From Rubrivivax sp. (GTDB lineage: Bacteria; Pseudomonadota; Gammaproteobacteria; Burkholderiales; Burkholderiaceae_C), in assembly GCA_022843905.1 (NCBI GenBank), contig JALHMT010000008.1, positions 1-64,000 on the forward strand: a stretch of 64,000 nucleotides of DNA. The letters run 5' to 3'. Shown in pieces: positions 9,091-18,460 of the stretch. The notes beneath the pieces are model-generated. The model did no database searches. It was not told the origin of the DNA and worked only from the letters and a program-made list of their open reading frames with translations. The stretch's first letter is position 1; every line of letters starts with the position of its first letter. A program made the position numbers and the translations under genes.

Positions 9091-10017
9091 TCAGGGCCAG
9101 ATCGAGGCGGCCAGCGCGGTGAAGTCCGGTGCGTCCTGCCAGCCGGGCAGGGCGACCTGCGCCTTCAGGTGGCTGTATCGATGCAGCAGCAGCAGCCGCA
9201 GCAGGGCCTTGCGCCGGCTGCGATCGAAAGCGCGGCCGTGGTAGCCGTCGAACAGCGCGTCGATGCGCGATGCATCACCTGCAGCCAGAAAACACAAGGG
9301 ACCCAGCCAGTCGTACTCGCGCGGGCCGACCAGCCCGTCGCCGAAGTCGAACATGGCCGACAGGCCGCCGTCCTGGTGCAGCAGGTTGAAGGGCGTGTAC
9401 TCGCCCGTCAGGATGACGTCCTGGCCCTCGGGCACGGGCCCCTGCAGGAACGACGCCAGTTGCGCCAGCAGGTGCGCCGGCAGTCCGGTGCGCTGCTGAC
9501 GGACAAGGCAGCGCTCGCGCTGGCCCTGCAGAAAGTCGGTCCAGCGCGGCGCCAGTGCCATCATCGGGCCTGGCGGCAGCGCATGCACCTCTGCGGCCAG
9601 GCGGCCGATGCTGCGCAGCACGGCGCAGCGATCCTGCTGCGCCAGTGCGGGCCAGGCACGATCGAGCGGCATGCCCTGCAACTGCGTCATCACGAGGTAG
9701 GGCCAGCCCGCGTGCTCGGCGCTGTCCACCAGCTGCGGTGTGGGCAGCGACAGCCGGCCGTGCAGATGGCCGAGCATGGCGCGCTCGAAGGCGAAGTGAT
9801 CGCGCAGAAAGGGGGGGTAGAGCTTGAGCACCAACTCGCGACCCAGCAGCGCCACCAGCACCGTGCCCCCCCCGGCCGCTGCCGCGGGTGCCGCTGTGTA
9901 GCGGGCACCGAGCGTGGCGACCACGCCGATCCAGCGCGCAGGGTCTTCCTGCAGCGCGTCGAATTCCGCGACGCCAGGATTCAGGGGCCAGTCTGTGGAC
10001 GCAGGCGATGCGGGCAT
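9091..10017 (-). CDS. Phosphotransferase family protein, hygromycin-B-kinase-like
   Basis: The 308-residue protein has the aminoglycoside-phosphotransferase/choline-kinase fold. It shows an ATP-lobe lysine in LVLKLYPPF, a hinge-like WPYLVMTQLQG, a catalytic loop LTGEYTPFNLL and a metal motif FDFGDGLVG. The loop differs from the canonical HGDxxxxN: His is Thr-Gly and the catalytic Asp is Glu. The C-terminal LLLHRYSHLKAQ...FTALAASIWP resembles the end of hygromycin 7''-O-kinase. It may phosphorylate a small metabolite, and antibiotic resistance is not shown. It is convergent with the AmpG-like gene. Confidence 0.75.
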   Translation of the reverse strand: MPASPASTDWPLNPGVAEFDALQEDPARWIGVVATLGARYTAAPAAAAGGGTVLVALLGRELVLKLYPPFLRDHFAFERAMLGHLHGRLSLPTPQLVDSAEHAGWPYLVMTQLQGMPLDRAWPALAQQDRCAVLRSIGRLAAEVHALPPGPMMALAPRWTDFLQGQRERCLVRQQRTGLPAHLLAQLASFLQGPVPEGQDVILTGEYTPFNLLHQDGGLSAMFDFGDGLVGPREYDWLGPLCFLAAGDASRIDALFDGYHGRAFDRSRRKALLRLLLLHRYSHLKAQVALPGWQDAPDFTALAASIWP

Positions 10018-10134
10018 GGATCAATGGGCAGGGCAGCGTGCGATGCCGCTGATGGTGATGCCGACACGCACCTCGCGCAAGGCCCGAGGTTCTTGCGCTC
10101 GGGCGCAGGCTCGTGCCCAGCGCATGGTGCAACA

Positions 10135-10719
10135 CTAGCGGTCGATGCACATGTCGTCCAGCCGCCAGGTATGGCCGCCGACGCTGAAGCTCTTGATCTT
10201 GCTGCCGGGCTTGGCGCTCAGCTCGACCGTGCCGACATGCCAGTTGGCCGCGTTGTTGGCGAACTTGGCCCGGAACTCGGCGCCCCCCAGACGCTTGCCG
10301 TTGACCGATTCGAACGACGGGCCGTCATGCCGCTCGCCGTTGACCTCGAAGTTGCTTTCGCCGAAGCCACCCGTCGGCGTGATGTTCTGCGCCAGGCGAA
10401 CCCGCATGCGCTGGATCGGCTTGTTGGGCACGATCTGCACGGTGAGCGTCTTCATTTCCATTTCGGGCGCCGCACCGCCGGCGATCTGCGCCTGCTGCAC
10501 GATGGCATGGTTGACCGCGCCGCCCGTGGGGTTGCCACCCACTTGGTACGGACGAAACGTGATCGTCGCGTGGTTGGCGTTCACCGTCTTGTCGATGTTG
10601 TATTCGGTTCCGACGGCCAGGCCACTGAAGTCGTAGCACTCGAACTTGGCGAAGGCCGGCGAAGCGGTGCCGATGGAGGCCAGCGCGGCGATGGTCGAAG
10701 CAATAAGCATGCGGTCCAT
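10135..10719 (-). CDS. Secreted protein of unknown function (194 aa)
   Basis: The family is not recognised. A clear signal peptide is present (cut after SPAFA), and the mature part is rich in Asn, Gly and beta-forming residues. A Cys near the mature N-terminus (FECYDF) and one near the C-terminus (DDMCIDR) could form a disulfide joining the ends. Short strands such as KSFSVGGHTWRLDDM suggest a jelly-roll-like beta-sandwich, but this is only an impression. It lies 28 bp downstream of another small secreted protein and is probably co-transcribed with it. Confidence 0.65.
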   Translation of the reverse strand: MDRMLIASTIAALASIGTASPAFAKFECYDFSGLAVGTEYNIDKTVNANHATITFRPYQVGGNPTGGAVNHAIVQQAQIAGGAAPEMEMKTLTVQIVPNKPIQRMRVRLAQNITPTGGFGESNFEVNGERHDGPSFESVNGKRLGGAEFRAKFANNAANWHVGTVELSAKPGSKIKSFSVGGHTWRLDDMCIDR

Positions 10720-10747
10720 GATGTGTTCCTTGGATGTGATGGGTGAA

Positions 10748-11176
10748 TCAGCCGCCGTTGTCGGAGACAACGATCGGGCCATAGACCTTGCCTTCGGTGC
10801 ACTTGCGCAAGGTGGGCACGAAAGGCCGGGTCTGAAACTCGTCGGACCAGTCCTTGTCGCGTTCGCGGAAGGCAAACACGACCTGGATGCTGTTCAGGTC
10901 GACGTTCTTGGCGTTGCCGAGGTTGTCGCCCGCGGTGGTGCAAGTCGCTCCGTGTCTGCAGATGAAGTTCGGTACATCCTCGGTGCGCGTGCTGCTCGTG
11001 TGCGGGTTGAAGTAGCGGATCCTTCGGACTTCGATCTCGCGTCCCTCGACGTGGAGATTGGTGACCTTGAACCTGGCGTCCTTGCAAGTGTCGGCAGCAG
11101 CCGGGGCCGACATGGCGACGAGGGCGATTCCCGCGAATGACGCGAAGGCCGCGAAGAAGGGCTGGTCCTGTCTCAT
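10748..11176 (-). CDS. Secreted protein of unknown function (142 aa)
   Basis: The family is not recognised. The 142-residue precursor has a signal peptide ending in SAPAAA. The mature part contains four cysteines (DTCKDA, FICRHGATC, RKCTEG), likely two disulfides, in line with periplasmic or extracellular location. A Shine-Dalgarno AGGAG precedes the ATG. It heads a two-gene unit with the 10135-10719 gene. The DNA upstream is an apparently gene-free stretch. Confidence 0.65.
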   Translation of the reverse strand: MRQDQPFFAAFASFAGIALVAMSAPAAADTCKDARFKVTNLHVEGREIEVRRIRYFNPHTSSTRTEDVPNFICRHGATCTTAGDNLGNAKNVDLNSIQVVFAFRERDKDWSDEFQTRPFVPTLRKCTEGKVYGPIVVSDNGG

Positions 11177-11981
11177 CGTCCTGACTCCTGAGTGTTGGGC
11201 GTTGCGCCGTGCTTCGCCCCTATGCTTGTTTGAACGGGTCTTCGGGGCCGGGACCGGACACGAATCACGGCACTCCCCCCACCGGAGGCGTTACAGCCTG
11301 TGACCGCCGGTGCGCTGCGGACCGCCGTAGCGCAGGAGTCCACCTCGCCCTGAGCGAGCGTGTGCAAGCGACCCGGCGCTGACGGCCCACGGCGCCGCCG
11401 CGTTCCCTGCCTGGCGCGCCCGGCGTGCCGGTGCATGACGCTACCGGCGATGCCTGGCCGCAGGGCACGGAGTCCGGCCAAGGCGACCCGACGAGTCAGC
11501 CGCCGGCAGTTGTCGCTCCCTCCGGCAGGAACGACTGGGGAGTCAGTCCGGGTCGCGCCGCAGCGGAAGCACGACCCGGGAGGGCTTCGCGTCGTCGTGA
11601 AACACCGTCTGCACGGCGCAGCGCATCGCCGTTGTGTTGGCGATCGCCTCGCCTGTGTGGGCGACAGGCCAACCTGCGCCATGCCAGGCGCTGGCAACCC
11701 GCTTGCCCCGCAGGCCTTGCTGGGCCGTCTCGTCGGCGGGCGCCGACGATCCGTTGCCAGCTCGAGGCCCTCCTGGCGCATCCTCGTCGACTTCACCTCC
11801 TGGCAAGATGACTTCACCAGGGTCGCCGTTTTGAGGGTTCTTCACGAAGGAATATGGTGCCCGTTCTTCGGCGCAGCCCGGTCGACCGCATTTCGAGCCG
11901 TGACGGTCGTGGGTGCGGTGCCGCAGATGTCGAAATTCAGGCGACAGCAGTCTGCCGGCGCCGATGTCGTCCTGCAGCGCG
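11177..11981. other. 805-bp stretch without a convincing gene
   Basis: Reading frames here are Arg/Pro-rich and look like noncoding GC-rich DNA. The one frame with a plausible composition is 11543-11845 on the minus strand. It has a GTG start and encodes 100 residues with an acidic N-terminus and a C-terminus ending in FHDDAKPSRVVLPLRRD. It has no evident ribosome binding site and no recognised family. The right part may contain the end of the tct transcript and the left part the promoter of the secreted-protein pair. I see no clear terminator or repeat. Confidence 0.4.
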
Positions 11982-13478
11982 TCACGCCGCGCGACCGCGC
12001 AAGCGCTTCCACCACCGCGTCTGGCTGACCACCGTCATCACCAGCGCGGCCAGGAGCAGCGCCGACAGCGGCGAGGTGAAGAACTCGCCGATGAACTGCA
12101 GCACCTGGCCCTCGGCCGAGATCATGGCCTGGCGGTAGCTCTTGTCCATCAGCGGGCCCAGGATCATGCCCAGGATGACCGGGCCGACCTGGTAGCCGTA
12201 CATCTTCAGGAAGTAGCCGAACACGCCGAAGGCGAGCATCCAGTAGACGTCGACCGGGTTGTTGTTGATGGCATAGGCGCCCACCGCCGACAGCACCAGG
12301 ATCACCGGCAGCAGGATGGGCTTGGGCGTCTCGACGATCCTGGCGAACAGCCTGATGCCGGTGAGGCCGAACACCAGCAGGAAGCAGTTGGCCAGCGCGA
12401 GGCTGCCGACGATGAACCAGAACAGGTCGGGCGTCTCGATCATCAGCATCGGCCCGGGCTTCAGACCGTGGATGCTCATCGCGCCGATGATCACCGCGGT
12501 GACGGCGTCGCCCGGTATGCCCAGCGTCATCATCGGGATGTAGGCGCCACCCACCGCGGCGTTGTTGGCCGATTCGGGCGCCACCAGCCCTTCATAAGCG
12601 CCCTCGCCGAAGGGCCGCGAAGGGTTCTTCACGCTGCGCTTGGCGTGGTCGTAGGCCATCAGCGCGGCGATGTCGCCGCCGGCCCCCGGCAGCGCGCCCA
12701 CCACCACGCCGATGGCCGAAGTGCGCGTGGACAGCGGCAGGTACTTCTTCAGCAGGCGCCACGACGGCAGGATCTTCGAGACGTCCTGCTTGACCGCCTT
12801 GACCTTCAGCTCGTGCAGCTGCACGAGGACTTCGGCCACGCCGAAGAAGCCGATCATCGCCGCCACGTAGGAGATGCCGGCCGTCATCTGCATGCTGCCG
12901 AAGGTGAAGCGCGGTTCGGCGGTCATCGGATCGAGCCCGACCATGCCGATCAGCACGCCCAGGGCGCCGGCGAAGATGCCCTTGGCCAGCGAGCCGCCGC
13001 TGAGCGCACCCACCAGCAGGATGCCCCAGACGGCCAGCATCAGGTAGTCGCGCGGCGCGAACATCAGTGCCAGGTCCGACACCGCCGGCGCCGCCACCGC
13101 CAGCGCCAGGATGCCGATGAAGCCCGCGTAGACCGAGGCCACGGTGGTCAGCCCGATGGCCGTGCCGGCCTCGCCCCGCCTGGCCAGAGGGTAGCCGTCC
13201 AGCCCGGTGGCGATGGCCGCCGGTGCGCCCGGGATGTTCAGCAGGATCGCGCTGCGCGAGCCGCCGTACACGCCGCCCAGGAAGATGCCCGAGATGAGCG
13301 CCAGCGCCTCGTTGACATGCCACTTGAAGGTGAAGGAGATGAGGATGGACACCGCCATCGTCACGCTCAGGCCCGGGATGGCGCCGACGTAGATGCCGGC
13401 GAAGGTGCCCGCGGCGGTGAGGAACAGCAGGTACGGGCTGGTCCAGGTGGTGAGAAAGTGGCCCAGCGCCTCGTTCAT
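11982..13478 (-). CDS. tctA: Tripartite tricarboxylate transporter large permease TctA
   Basis: TctA is the 12-segment channel of TTT carriers, which import citrate or other carboxylates using ion gradients. The 498-residue product has the family's duplicated glycine-proline motifs: YVGAIPGLSVTMAVSILI near the start and VVVGALPGAGGDIAALMAY in the middle. It also has GGVYGGSRSAILLNIPGAPA and VGGAYIPMMTLGIPGDAVTA. It overlaps tctB by 4 bp (ATGA) and is last in tctC-tctB-tctA. No TctDE two-component pair is present, so its control is unknown. Confidence 0.95.
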   Translation of the reverse strand: MNEALGHFLTTWTSPYLLFLTAAGTFAGIYVGAIPGLSVTMAVSILISFTFKWHVNEALALISGIFLGGVYGGSRSAILLNIPGAPAAIATGLDGYPLARRGEAGTAIGLTTVASVYAGFIGILALAVAAPAVSDLALMFAPRDYLMLAVWGILLVGALSGGSLAKGIFAGALGVLIGMVGLDPMTAEPRFTFGSMQMTAGISYVAAMIGFFGVAEVLVQLHELKVKAVKQDVSKILPSWRLLKKYLPLSTRTSAIGVVVGALPGAGGDIAALMAYDHAKRSVKNPSRPFGEGAYEGLVAPESANNAAVGGAYIPMMTLGIPGDAVTAVIIGAMSIHGLKPGPMLMIETPDLFWFIVGSLALANCFLLVFGLTGIRLFARIVETPKPILLPVILVLSAVGAYAINNNPVDVYWMLAFGVFGYFLKMYGYQVGPVILGMILGPLMDKSYRQAMISAEGQVLQFIGEFFTSPLSALLLAALVMTVVSQTRWWKRLRGRAA

Positions 13479-13975
13479 CGCAGCACCGCCTGCAGCCAGG
13501 TGCCGCCCGGCAGCACGACGGAAAACGCCATGCGGAAGACGAGGTAGATGCCGGCCAGGCAGGCCGCGCTGACGAGCAGGTTCAGGACCCAGCGGCGGCT
13601 GCCCAGCAGGGCCATGCCCGCGACCAGGAAGAGATAGGACGACAGCAGGAAGCCCAGGCGCTCCAGCAGGCCCATGTACAGCGCGATGGCAGCGGTGAAG
13701 CCGAGCAGCACGCCCGGGGTGATCTCGCGCAGGAAGCGCTGCGGCAGGCTTCGGCCTTCGCCGTCGTGGCGCAGCGGCGAGCGCAGCGTTGCCACCAGCG
13801 CCAGCCCCGCGGTGACCACCATCACCGCGGTGGTCACCATCGGGAACACGCCGGCCGAAGTGATGCTCTCGAACTTCGAGATGCCGTAGGCCTCCCACAG
13901 CAGGTACAGGCTGCCCAGCAGCAGCAGCAGGGTGAACACCAGTTCACCGGGCCGCCGTTCGCGGTGGACGTTCAT
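13475..13975 (-). CDS. tctB: Tripartite tricarboxylate transporter small permease TctB
   Basis: The 166-residue product has the four hydrophobic segments of TctB, including LVFTLLLLLGSLYLLWEAYG at the start and LGFLLSSYLFLVAGMALLG in the middle. Sequence conservation in this family is low, so the call rests mainly on topology and position between tctC and tctA. The stop overlaps the tctA start by 4 bp, and the tctC stop is 75 bp upstream. Confidence 0.92.
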   Translation of the reverse strand: MNVHRERRPGELVFTLLLLLGSLYLLWEAYGISKFESITSAGVFPMVTTAVMVVTAGLALVATLRSPLRHDGEGRSLPQRFLREITPGVLLGFTAAIALYMGLLERLGFLLSSYLFLVAGMALLGSRRWVLNLLVSAACLAGIYLVFRMAFSVVLPGGTWLQAVLR

Positions 13976-14050
13976 GGTCGTGGCTCCGTGCTGCAGGGCG
14001 GTACCGCCTGCGCCGAGGCGGGCAGGCCGCCCGGGCCGCCCGCGGCGACG

Positions 14051-15040
14051 TCAGGGCCTGGGGATGCCCAGCTCGGCCGGCGACTTCTTCGCCGCGCCGG
14101 CTTCCTGCAGCGTCCATGCCGTCACCGACTGCCACTTCTTCAGGAAGGCGTCGGCCTCGGCCCCGGAGATGTTCATCATCACGTTGCCGCGGCCGTTCAT
14201 CAGCTCGACGAACTTCGGGTTGGCTGCGGCCGTCTTGAAGGCCGCCACCAGCCTGGCCTTGGCGGCGTCGGGCACGTCGCGCTTGACGAAGACACCGTAG
14301 AACGGGCCCCAGGGCAGGTACTTCCCGATGGCCGGCAGGTCCTGCGTGATGGGCGGGATGCCGTCGTGCGCGGTGTCGCGCAACACGGCCAGCGCCTTGA
14401 CGCGACCGGCCTTGATGTGTTCCGACGCGGCCCCCAGCCCCACGGCCATGAAGTCGACGTGGCCGCCCTGCAAGGCCGTCATGCCCGGGCCTTCGCCATC
14501 GAAGGGTACGGCGGTGACCGGCAGCTTGGCCACGGTGCCGATCATCGAGCCCACCGTGTGCGGCAGGCCGCCGGGGCCGGTGGAGCCCATCTTCACCTTG
14601 CCAGGCGCCGCCTGGACGTCGGCGATCAGGTCCTTCATCGACTTCCAGGGCTTGTCCTTGTGGGCCACGATCACCACCACGCCGCGCCCGACGATGTTGA
14701 CGGGGTAGAACTTCGAGTAGTCGAGTTCTCCCAGGCCCATCACGCCATGCAGCTGCGGGTTCTCCGCCCCCATCAGCAGCGTGTAGCCGTCGGAAGGCTG
14801 CTGGTTGACGAAGTTGGTGCTGATGGCGCCGGCACCGCCGGCCCTGTTCTGCAGCACGATCTTCCTGCCCAGCGCCTCTTCGGCGAAGGGCGTGATGGCG
14901 CGCGCCACCACGTCGGTGGCGCCGCCCGCCCCCCACATGATCACGCCCGAGAGCTCGCGCTCGGGAAAGGCCTGTGCCGTGGCCGCGCCGGCGGCCCAGG
15001 CCAGCACGAGGGCGGGAATCAGGTGGCGGAACTTCATCAT
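14051..15040 (-). CDS. tctC: TctC-type (Bug) periplasmic substrate-binding protein
   Basis: The 329-residue precursor has a signal peptide cut after GAATAQA. Bug-family features follow: a ligand-loop GGATDVVARAI near residue 40, the VQNRAGGAG-like segment VLQNRAGGAGAI, and the AHKDKPWKSMKDLI strand. It captures a carboxylate for TctAB. Two ATG codons are adjacent (15040 and 15037), and the first is used. Burkholderiales carry many orphan tctC genes, but this one has its membrane partners. Confidence 0.93.
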   Translation of the reverse strand: MMKFRHLIPALVLAWAAGAATAQAFPERELSGVIMWGAGGATDVVARAITPFAEEALGRKIVLQNRAGGAGAISTNFVNQQPSDGYTLLMGAENPQLHGVMGLGELDYSKFYPVNIVGRGVVVIVAHKDKPWKSMKDLIADVQAAPGKVKMGSTGPGGLPHTVGSMIGTVAKLPVTAVPFDGEGPGMTALQGGHVDFMAVGLGAASEHIKAGRVKALAVLRDTAHDGIPPITQDLPAIGKYLPWGPFYGVFVKRDVPDAAKARLVAAFKTAAANPKFVELMNGRGNVMMNISGAEADAFLKKWQSVTAWTLQEAGAAKKSPAELGIPRP

Positions 15041-15239
15041 GACGGGGTCTCCTGGGTTTGTGTTGGGTGGGCCGGTCGGGGGACGGCGCCATGGCCGCCG
15101 TCCGCTGCGGGCGGCGGCGAAAAACGCCGAACCATAGCCGAACTCGTCCCGCCCGGCCGATTCTCCACGGCGCGTGGTGCCGCGGCCCGCATCGAGCTGC
15201 CGCTGCGCGCCGAGCCGCCGCCGGGCAAGGTCAACAGCG

Positions 15240-15267
15240 TTGTCGACGAAAGGGGGATGGCTATACG
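15240..15267 (+). promoter_or_regulatory. Candidate sigma-70 promoter for the PhoX-family gene
   Basis: TTGTCG at 15240-15245 and TATACG at 15262-15267 are separated by 16 bp. They lie about 35 bp before the ATG at 15303, which is preceded by GGAG. The spacing is good, the -35 matches 4 of 6 bases, and the flanking DNA is AT-richer than its surroundings. Confidence 0.4.
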
Positions 15268-15302
15268 ATGCCGTGCGCAGGCGCACAACTTCGGAGACCG
15301 GC

Positions 15303-17201
15303 ATGGCCAAGGATTTCTCAACGATGGAAGACAGCAATCGCTCAGGCAATCCCACCATCCACGAGGTGAGCGACCCGGCGCGGCGCCTGCTGCTTCGTGG
15401 CGCAGGGGTGCTGGCCACCGCGCCGCTCCTGGCGCCGCTGTTCGGCTGCGCCACCACCGGCGGCGCGCCGCGCATCGGCTTCAAGGCCATCCCGCCCGGC
15501 GTGGGCGACACCCTGGTGGTGCCGGAAGGCTACGTGGCCACCACCCTCGCGGCCTGGGGGGAGCCGGCAGGCATCGCCGGCAACATGCCGGCCTGGAAGG
15601 ACGATGGCTCGAACACCGCCGCCGAGCAGGCCGTGCAGATGGGCATGCACCACGACGGCGTGGAGTTCTTCCCGCTCGCCGGCAGCAGCACGCGCGGCCT
15701 GCTGGCCATGAACCACGAGTACACCGACGACGGATTGCTGCATGTGGGTGGCTTCAACAACATGAACGCCGAGAAGGTGCTCAAGAGCCAGAACGCGCAC
15801 GGTCTCGCGGTCATCGAGGTGCAGATGACCGGCGGCCGCTGGCAGATGGTGCGGCCATCTCGCTATGCACGGCGTTTCACGATGAGCACGCCCTTCGAGG
15901 TCCGCGGGCCGGCCGCCGGCCACGCCATGATGAAGACGGGCGCCGACCCGACCGGCAGCCGCGTGCTGGGCACGCTGAACAATTGCGCTTCGGCCCAGAC
16001 CCCGTGGGGCACCTACCTGTCGGGCGAAGAGAACTTCATGTTCTATTTCGGCGGTGGCGACAACATCTCCGCGCATCACCGGCGCTGGGGCATGCGCAAG
16101 GACGGCTTCTACCAATGGGAGAAGTTCGATGCCCGCTTCGACGCCACGAAGGAAGCCAACGAACCCAACCGCTTCGGCTGGGTGGTCGAGGTCGACCCGA
16201 TGGACCCGACCAGCACCCCCATCAAGCGCACGGCCCTGGGCCGCGCGGCGCATGAAGGCGCCTGGATCGCGGTGACCAAGGACGGCCGCGCGGTGGTCTA
16301 TTCCGGCGAAGACGCGCGCTTCGAGTACATCTACAAGTTCATCACCCGCGACCGCATCGCGCCCGGCGGCGCCAAGGCCAACCGGGAACTGCTGGACCAC
16401 GGTACGCTGTACGTGGCGCGCTTCGACGCCGACGGTCGCGGGCGGTGGCTGCCCATGGCCCAGGGCCAGGGGCCGCTGACGGCCGCCAATGGTTTCGCCG
16501 ATCAGGGCGAAGTGGTCATCAAGGCGCGCCAGGCCAGCGATGCACTGGGGGCCACCAAGATGGACCGTCCGGAGTGGTTGACCATCGACCCGAATTCGGG
16601 CTGGGTCTACTGCACGCTCACCAACAACAGCAACCGGGGTCAACCCAACATGCCCGGCGTGGATGCCGCCAACCCGCGCGCCAACAACAGCATGGGTTCG
16701 ATCATCCGCTGGAAGGAAGACGGCGACTTCGACGGCCTGGGCTTCGCCTGGAACCACCTCGTGCATGCCGGGGACCCCGCCAACGCACGGGCCGAAGCCA
16801 AGGGCAACATCAACGGCGACATCTACGCCTGCCCGGACGGCATCGCCTTCGGACCGATGGGCGTGCTGTGGATCCAGACCGACGCTCACGCCACGCAGAT
16901 GTACAAGGGCGAGTTCGAGCGCATCGGCAACAACCAGATGCTGGCCTGCGACCCCGCCACCGGACAGACGCGACGCTTCCTCACCGGGCCCACCAACTGC
17001 GAGGTGACGGGTGTGACCTTCACCCCGGACGGTCGCACGATGTTCGTCAACATCCAGCATCCTGGCGAGACGCCCAGCGACCGCAGTGACCCCGCCAGCC
17101 CGGGCCGGTTCTCGCGCTGGCCCGACTTCAAGCCCAACGGCCGACCGCGCTCTGCCACGGTGGTGGTTCGCAAGCTGGACGGCGGCATCATCGGCACCTG
17201 A
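15303..17201 (+). CDS. PhoX family (DUF839) protein, exported
   Basis: The 632-residue product belongs to the PhoX/DUF839 family, whose studied members are Ca/Fe-dependent phosphatases exported by the Tat pathway. It has a twin-arginine leader (RRLLLRGAGVLATAPLLAPLFGC) starting about residue 27, ending in LFGC, so lipid anchoring is possible. Family blocks are TYLSGEENFMFYFGG, HEGAWIAVTKDGRAVVYSGEDARFEYIYKF split over about residues 315-345, and CPDGIAFGPMGVLWIQTD. ATG at 15303 is chosen because the ribosome site and candidate promoter precede it. It stands alone and divergent from tctC. Phosphate regulation is not evident in the sequence. Confidence 0.88.
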   Translation: MAKDFSTMEDSNRSGNPTIHEVSDPARRLLLRGAGVLATAPLLAPLFGCATTGGAPRIGFKAIPPGVGDTLVVPEGYVATTLAAWGEPAGIAGNMPAWKDDGSNTAAEQAVQMGMHHDGVEFFPLAGSSTRGLLAMNHEYTDDGLLHVGGFNNMNAEKVLKSQNAHGLAVIEVQMTGGRWQMVRPSRYARRFTMSTPFEVRGPAAGHAMMKTGADPTGSRVLGTLNNCASAQTPWGTYLSGEENFMFYFGGGDNISAHHRRWGMRKDGFYQWEKFDARFDATKEANEPNRFGWVVEVDPMDPTSTPIKRTALGRAAHEGAWIAVTKDGRAVVYSGEDARFEYIYKFITRDRIAPGGAKANRELLDHGTLYVARFDADGRGRWLPMAQGQGPLTAANGFADQGEVVIKARQASDALGATKMDRPEWLTIDPNSGWVYCTLTNNSNRGQPNMPGVDAANPRANNSMGSIIRWKEDGDFDGLGFAWNHLVHAGDPANARAEAKGNINGDIYACPDGIAFGPMGVLWIQTDAHATQMYKGEFERIGNNQMLACDPATGQTRRFLTGPTNCEVTGVTFTPDGRTMFVNIQHPGETPSDRSDPASPGRFSRWPDFKPNGRPRSATVVVRKLDGGIIGT

Positions 17202-17253
17202 GCGGGCGGCGCGAAGAGCAACACCTGCACGCCGCAGCTGCTGCCCGTAAACC

Positions 17254-17895
17254 ATGCCCCTGCACTACCTCACCGTTCCCGTCACACCCTTCCAGCAGAA
17301 CTGCAGCATCCTCTGGTGCACGCGCACGATGCAGGCCGTCATCGTCGACCCCGGCGGCGACCTGCCGAAGCTGCGGGCGGCGATCGCGAAACTGGGCGTG
17401 ACGCTCCAGCAGATCTGGCTCACGCACGCCCACATCGACCATGCCGGCGCCACCGGCACGCTGGCGCGTGAAGACGGCCTGCCCATCGTCGGGCCGCACC
17501 CGGGCGACCAGTTCTGGATCGACGGCCTGGCGCAGCAGGCGCAGATGTTCGGCTTTCCGCGCGCCGAGCCCTTCACGCCCACGCGCTGGCTGGCCGACGG
17601 CGACTCGGTGACGGTGGGCGACTGCACGCTGGACGTGCGGCACTGTCCCGGCCACACGCCGGGCCACGTGGTCTTCCACAGCGCCCAGGCGCAGCGCGCC
17701 TTCGTGGGTGACGTGCTGTTCGCCGGCAGCATCGGCCGCACCGACTTTCCCGGCGGCGACCACGATACGCTGATCGACTCCATCACCCGGCGCCTGTGGC
17801 CGATGGGCGATGACACGGTGTTCGTGCCCGGCCATGGGCCCGAAAGCAGCTTCGGGCGCGAGCGGCAGCACAACCCCTACGTGCGCGGCACGTAG
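17254..17895 (+). CDS. MBL-fold metallo-hydrolase, glyoxalase II-like (YcbL type)
   Basis: The 213-residue protein has the zinc-binding motif THAHIDHAG near residue 60, a His in HCPGHTPGHVVF, an Asp in FVGDVLFAGSIGRTDFPGGD, and the last His in FVPGHGPESSFGRE. Length and the C-terminal RERQHNPY match YcbL-like short glyoxalase II proteins. These hydrolyse thioesters such as S-lactoylglutathione, at least in some members. It lies 52 bp behind the PhoX-family gene on the same strand and may be read from the same transcript. Confidence 0.9.
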   Translation: MPLHYLTVPVTPFQQNCSILWCTRTMQAVIVDPGGDLPKLRAAIAKLGVTLQQIWLTHAHIDHAGATGTLAREDGLPIVGPHPGDQFWIDGLAQQAQMFGFPRAEPFTPTRWLADGDSVTVGDCTLDVRHCPGHTPGHVVFHSAQAQRAFVGDVLFAGSIGRTDFPGGDHDTLIDSITRRLWPMGDDTVFVPGHGPESSFGRERQHNPYVRGT

Positions 17896-18460
17896 GGGCC
17901 GGCGGGTTCAGCGCACGGCGGGGCCGGGCGCTTCGGCCACGCGCAAGGTCGGGTCCTTCCCTCCATCGGCGGGCAACCGCGACGCCAGCCGCCCTCTGCG
18001 GCATTCCTCGCGCAGATGTCGTGCCGGCATGGCGTCGCATTGCGCGGCCGGCTCCATGACTTCGCGCGGAGGCGCCAGCTACTGCTCCGGCGCCGACATC
18101 CCGAAGACGCCGAGCCTGCTGGCACCGAACTCGCCGGTGGTTTGCACTGCAGCCAGGGGGCAAGCCAGGCGCTGGCGTCGGCTGAAAGGGAAAGAGGAGA
18201 GTGAAACATGCGTGGCTCCTGTCCATGATGGAACGGGGACAGCTGTGCGCAGGGCGTGCCGGGGCCACGCCCGACCGATGCAGGAGCCCGACGGCCTCGA
18301 TCCCCAAGGCGGGCGATGCGTACACAGCGCCGATGTGGTGCAAGGTAAATGGATCACCAGGGCGCAGCGAATGACTTACCGCCCGGAGGGGGTGCGACTT
18401 CTTACGCTTGCACCCGTGCTCCGCCCATCCCGGCAAGGAGCCACACCAAGGGAGAAGAAC
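17896..18460. other. 565-bp intergenic region upstream of the LuxR-type gene
   Basis: No reading frame here has convincing composition or a recognised family. A minus-strand frame at 17877-18209 was considered and judged a chance ORF. The last 30 bases contain a strong ribosome site (GGAGAAG) for the LuxR-type gene. The region probably holds its promoter and the 3' end of the MBL gene, but I cannot place boxes with confidence. Confidence 0.4.

Noticed and set aside
11173..11817. Minus-strand frame of 214 codons
   Set aside because: Arg/Pro/Cys-rich product with no signal, motif or ribosome site; judged a chance frame.
17877..18209. Minus-strand frame of 110 codons after the MBL gene
   Set aside because: Its end overlaps the MBL coding region and its composition (Arg, Pro, Ser, Trp, Cys) is that of noncoding GC-rich DNA.
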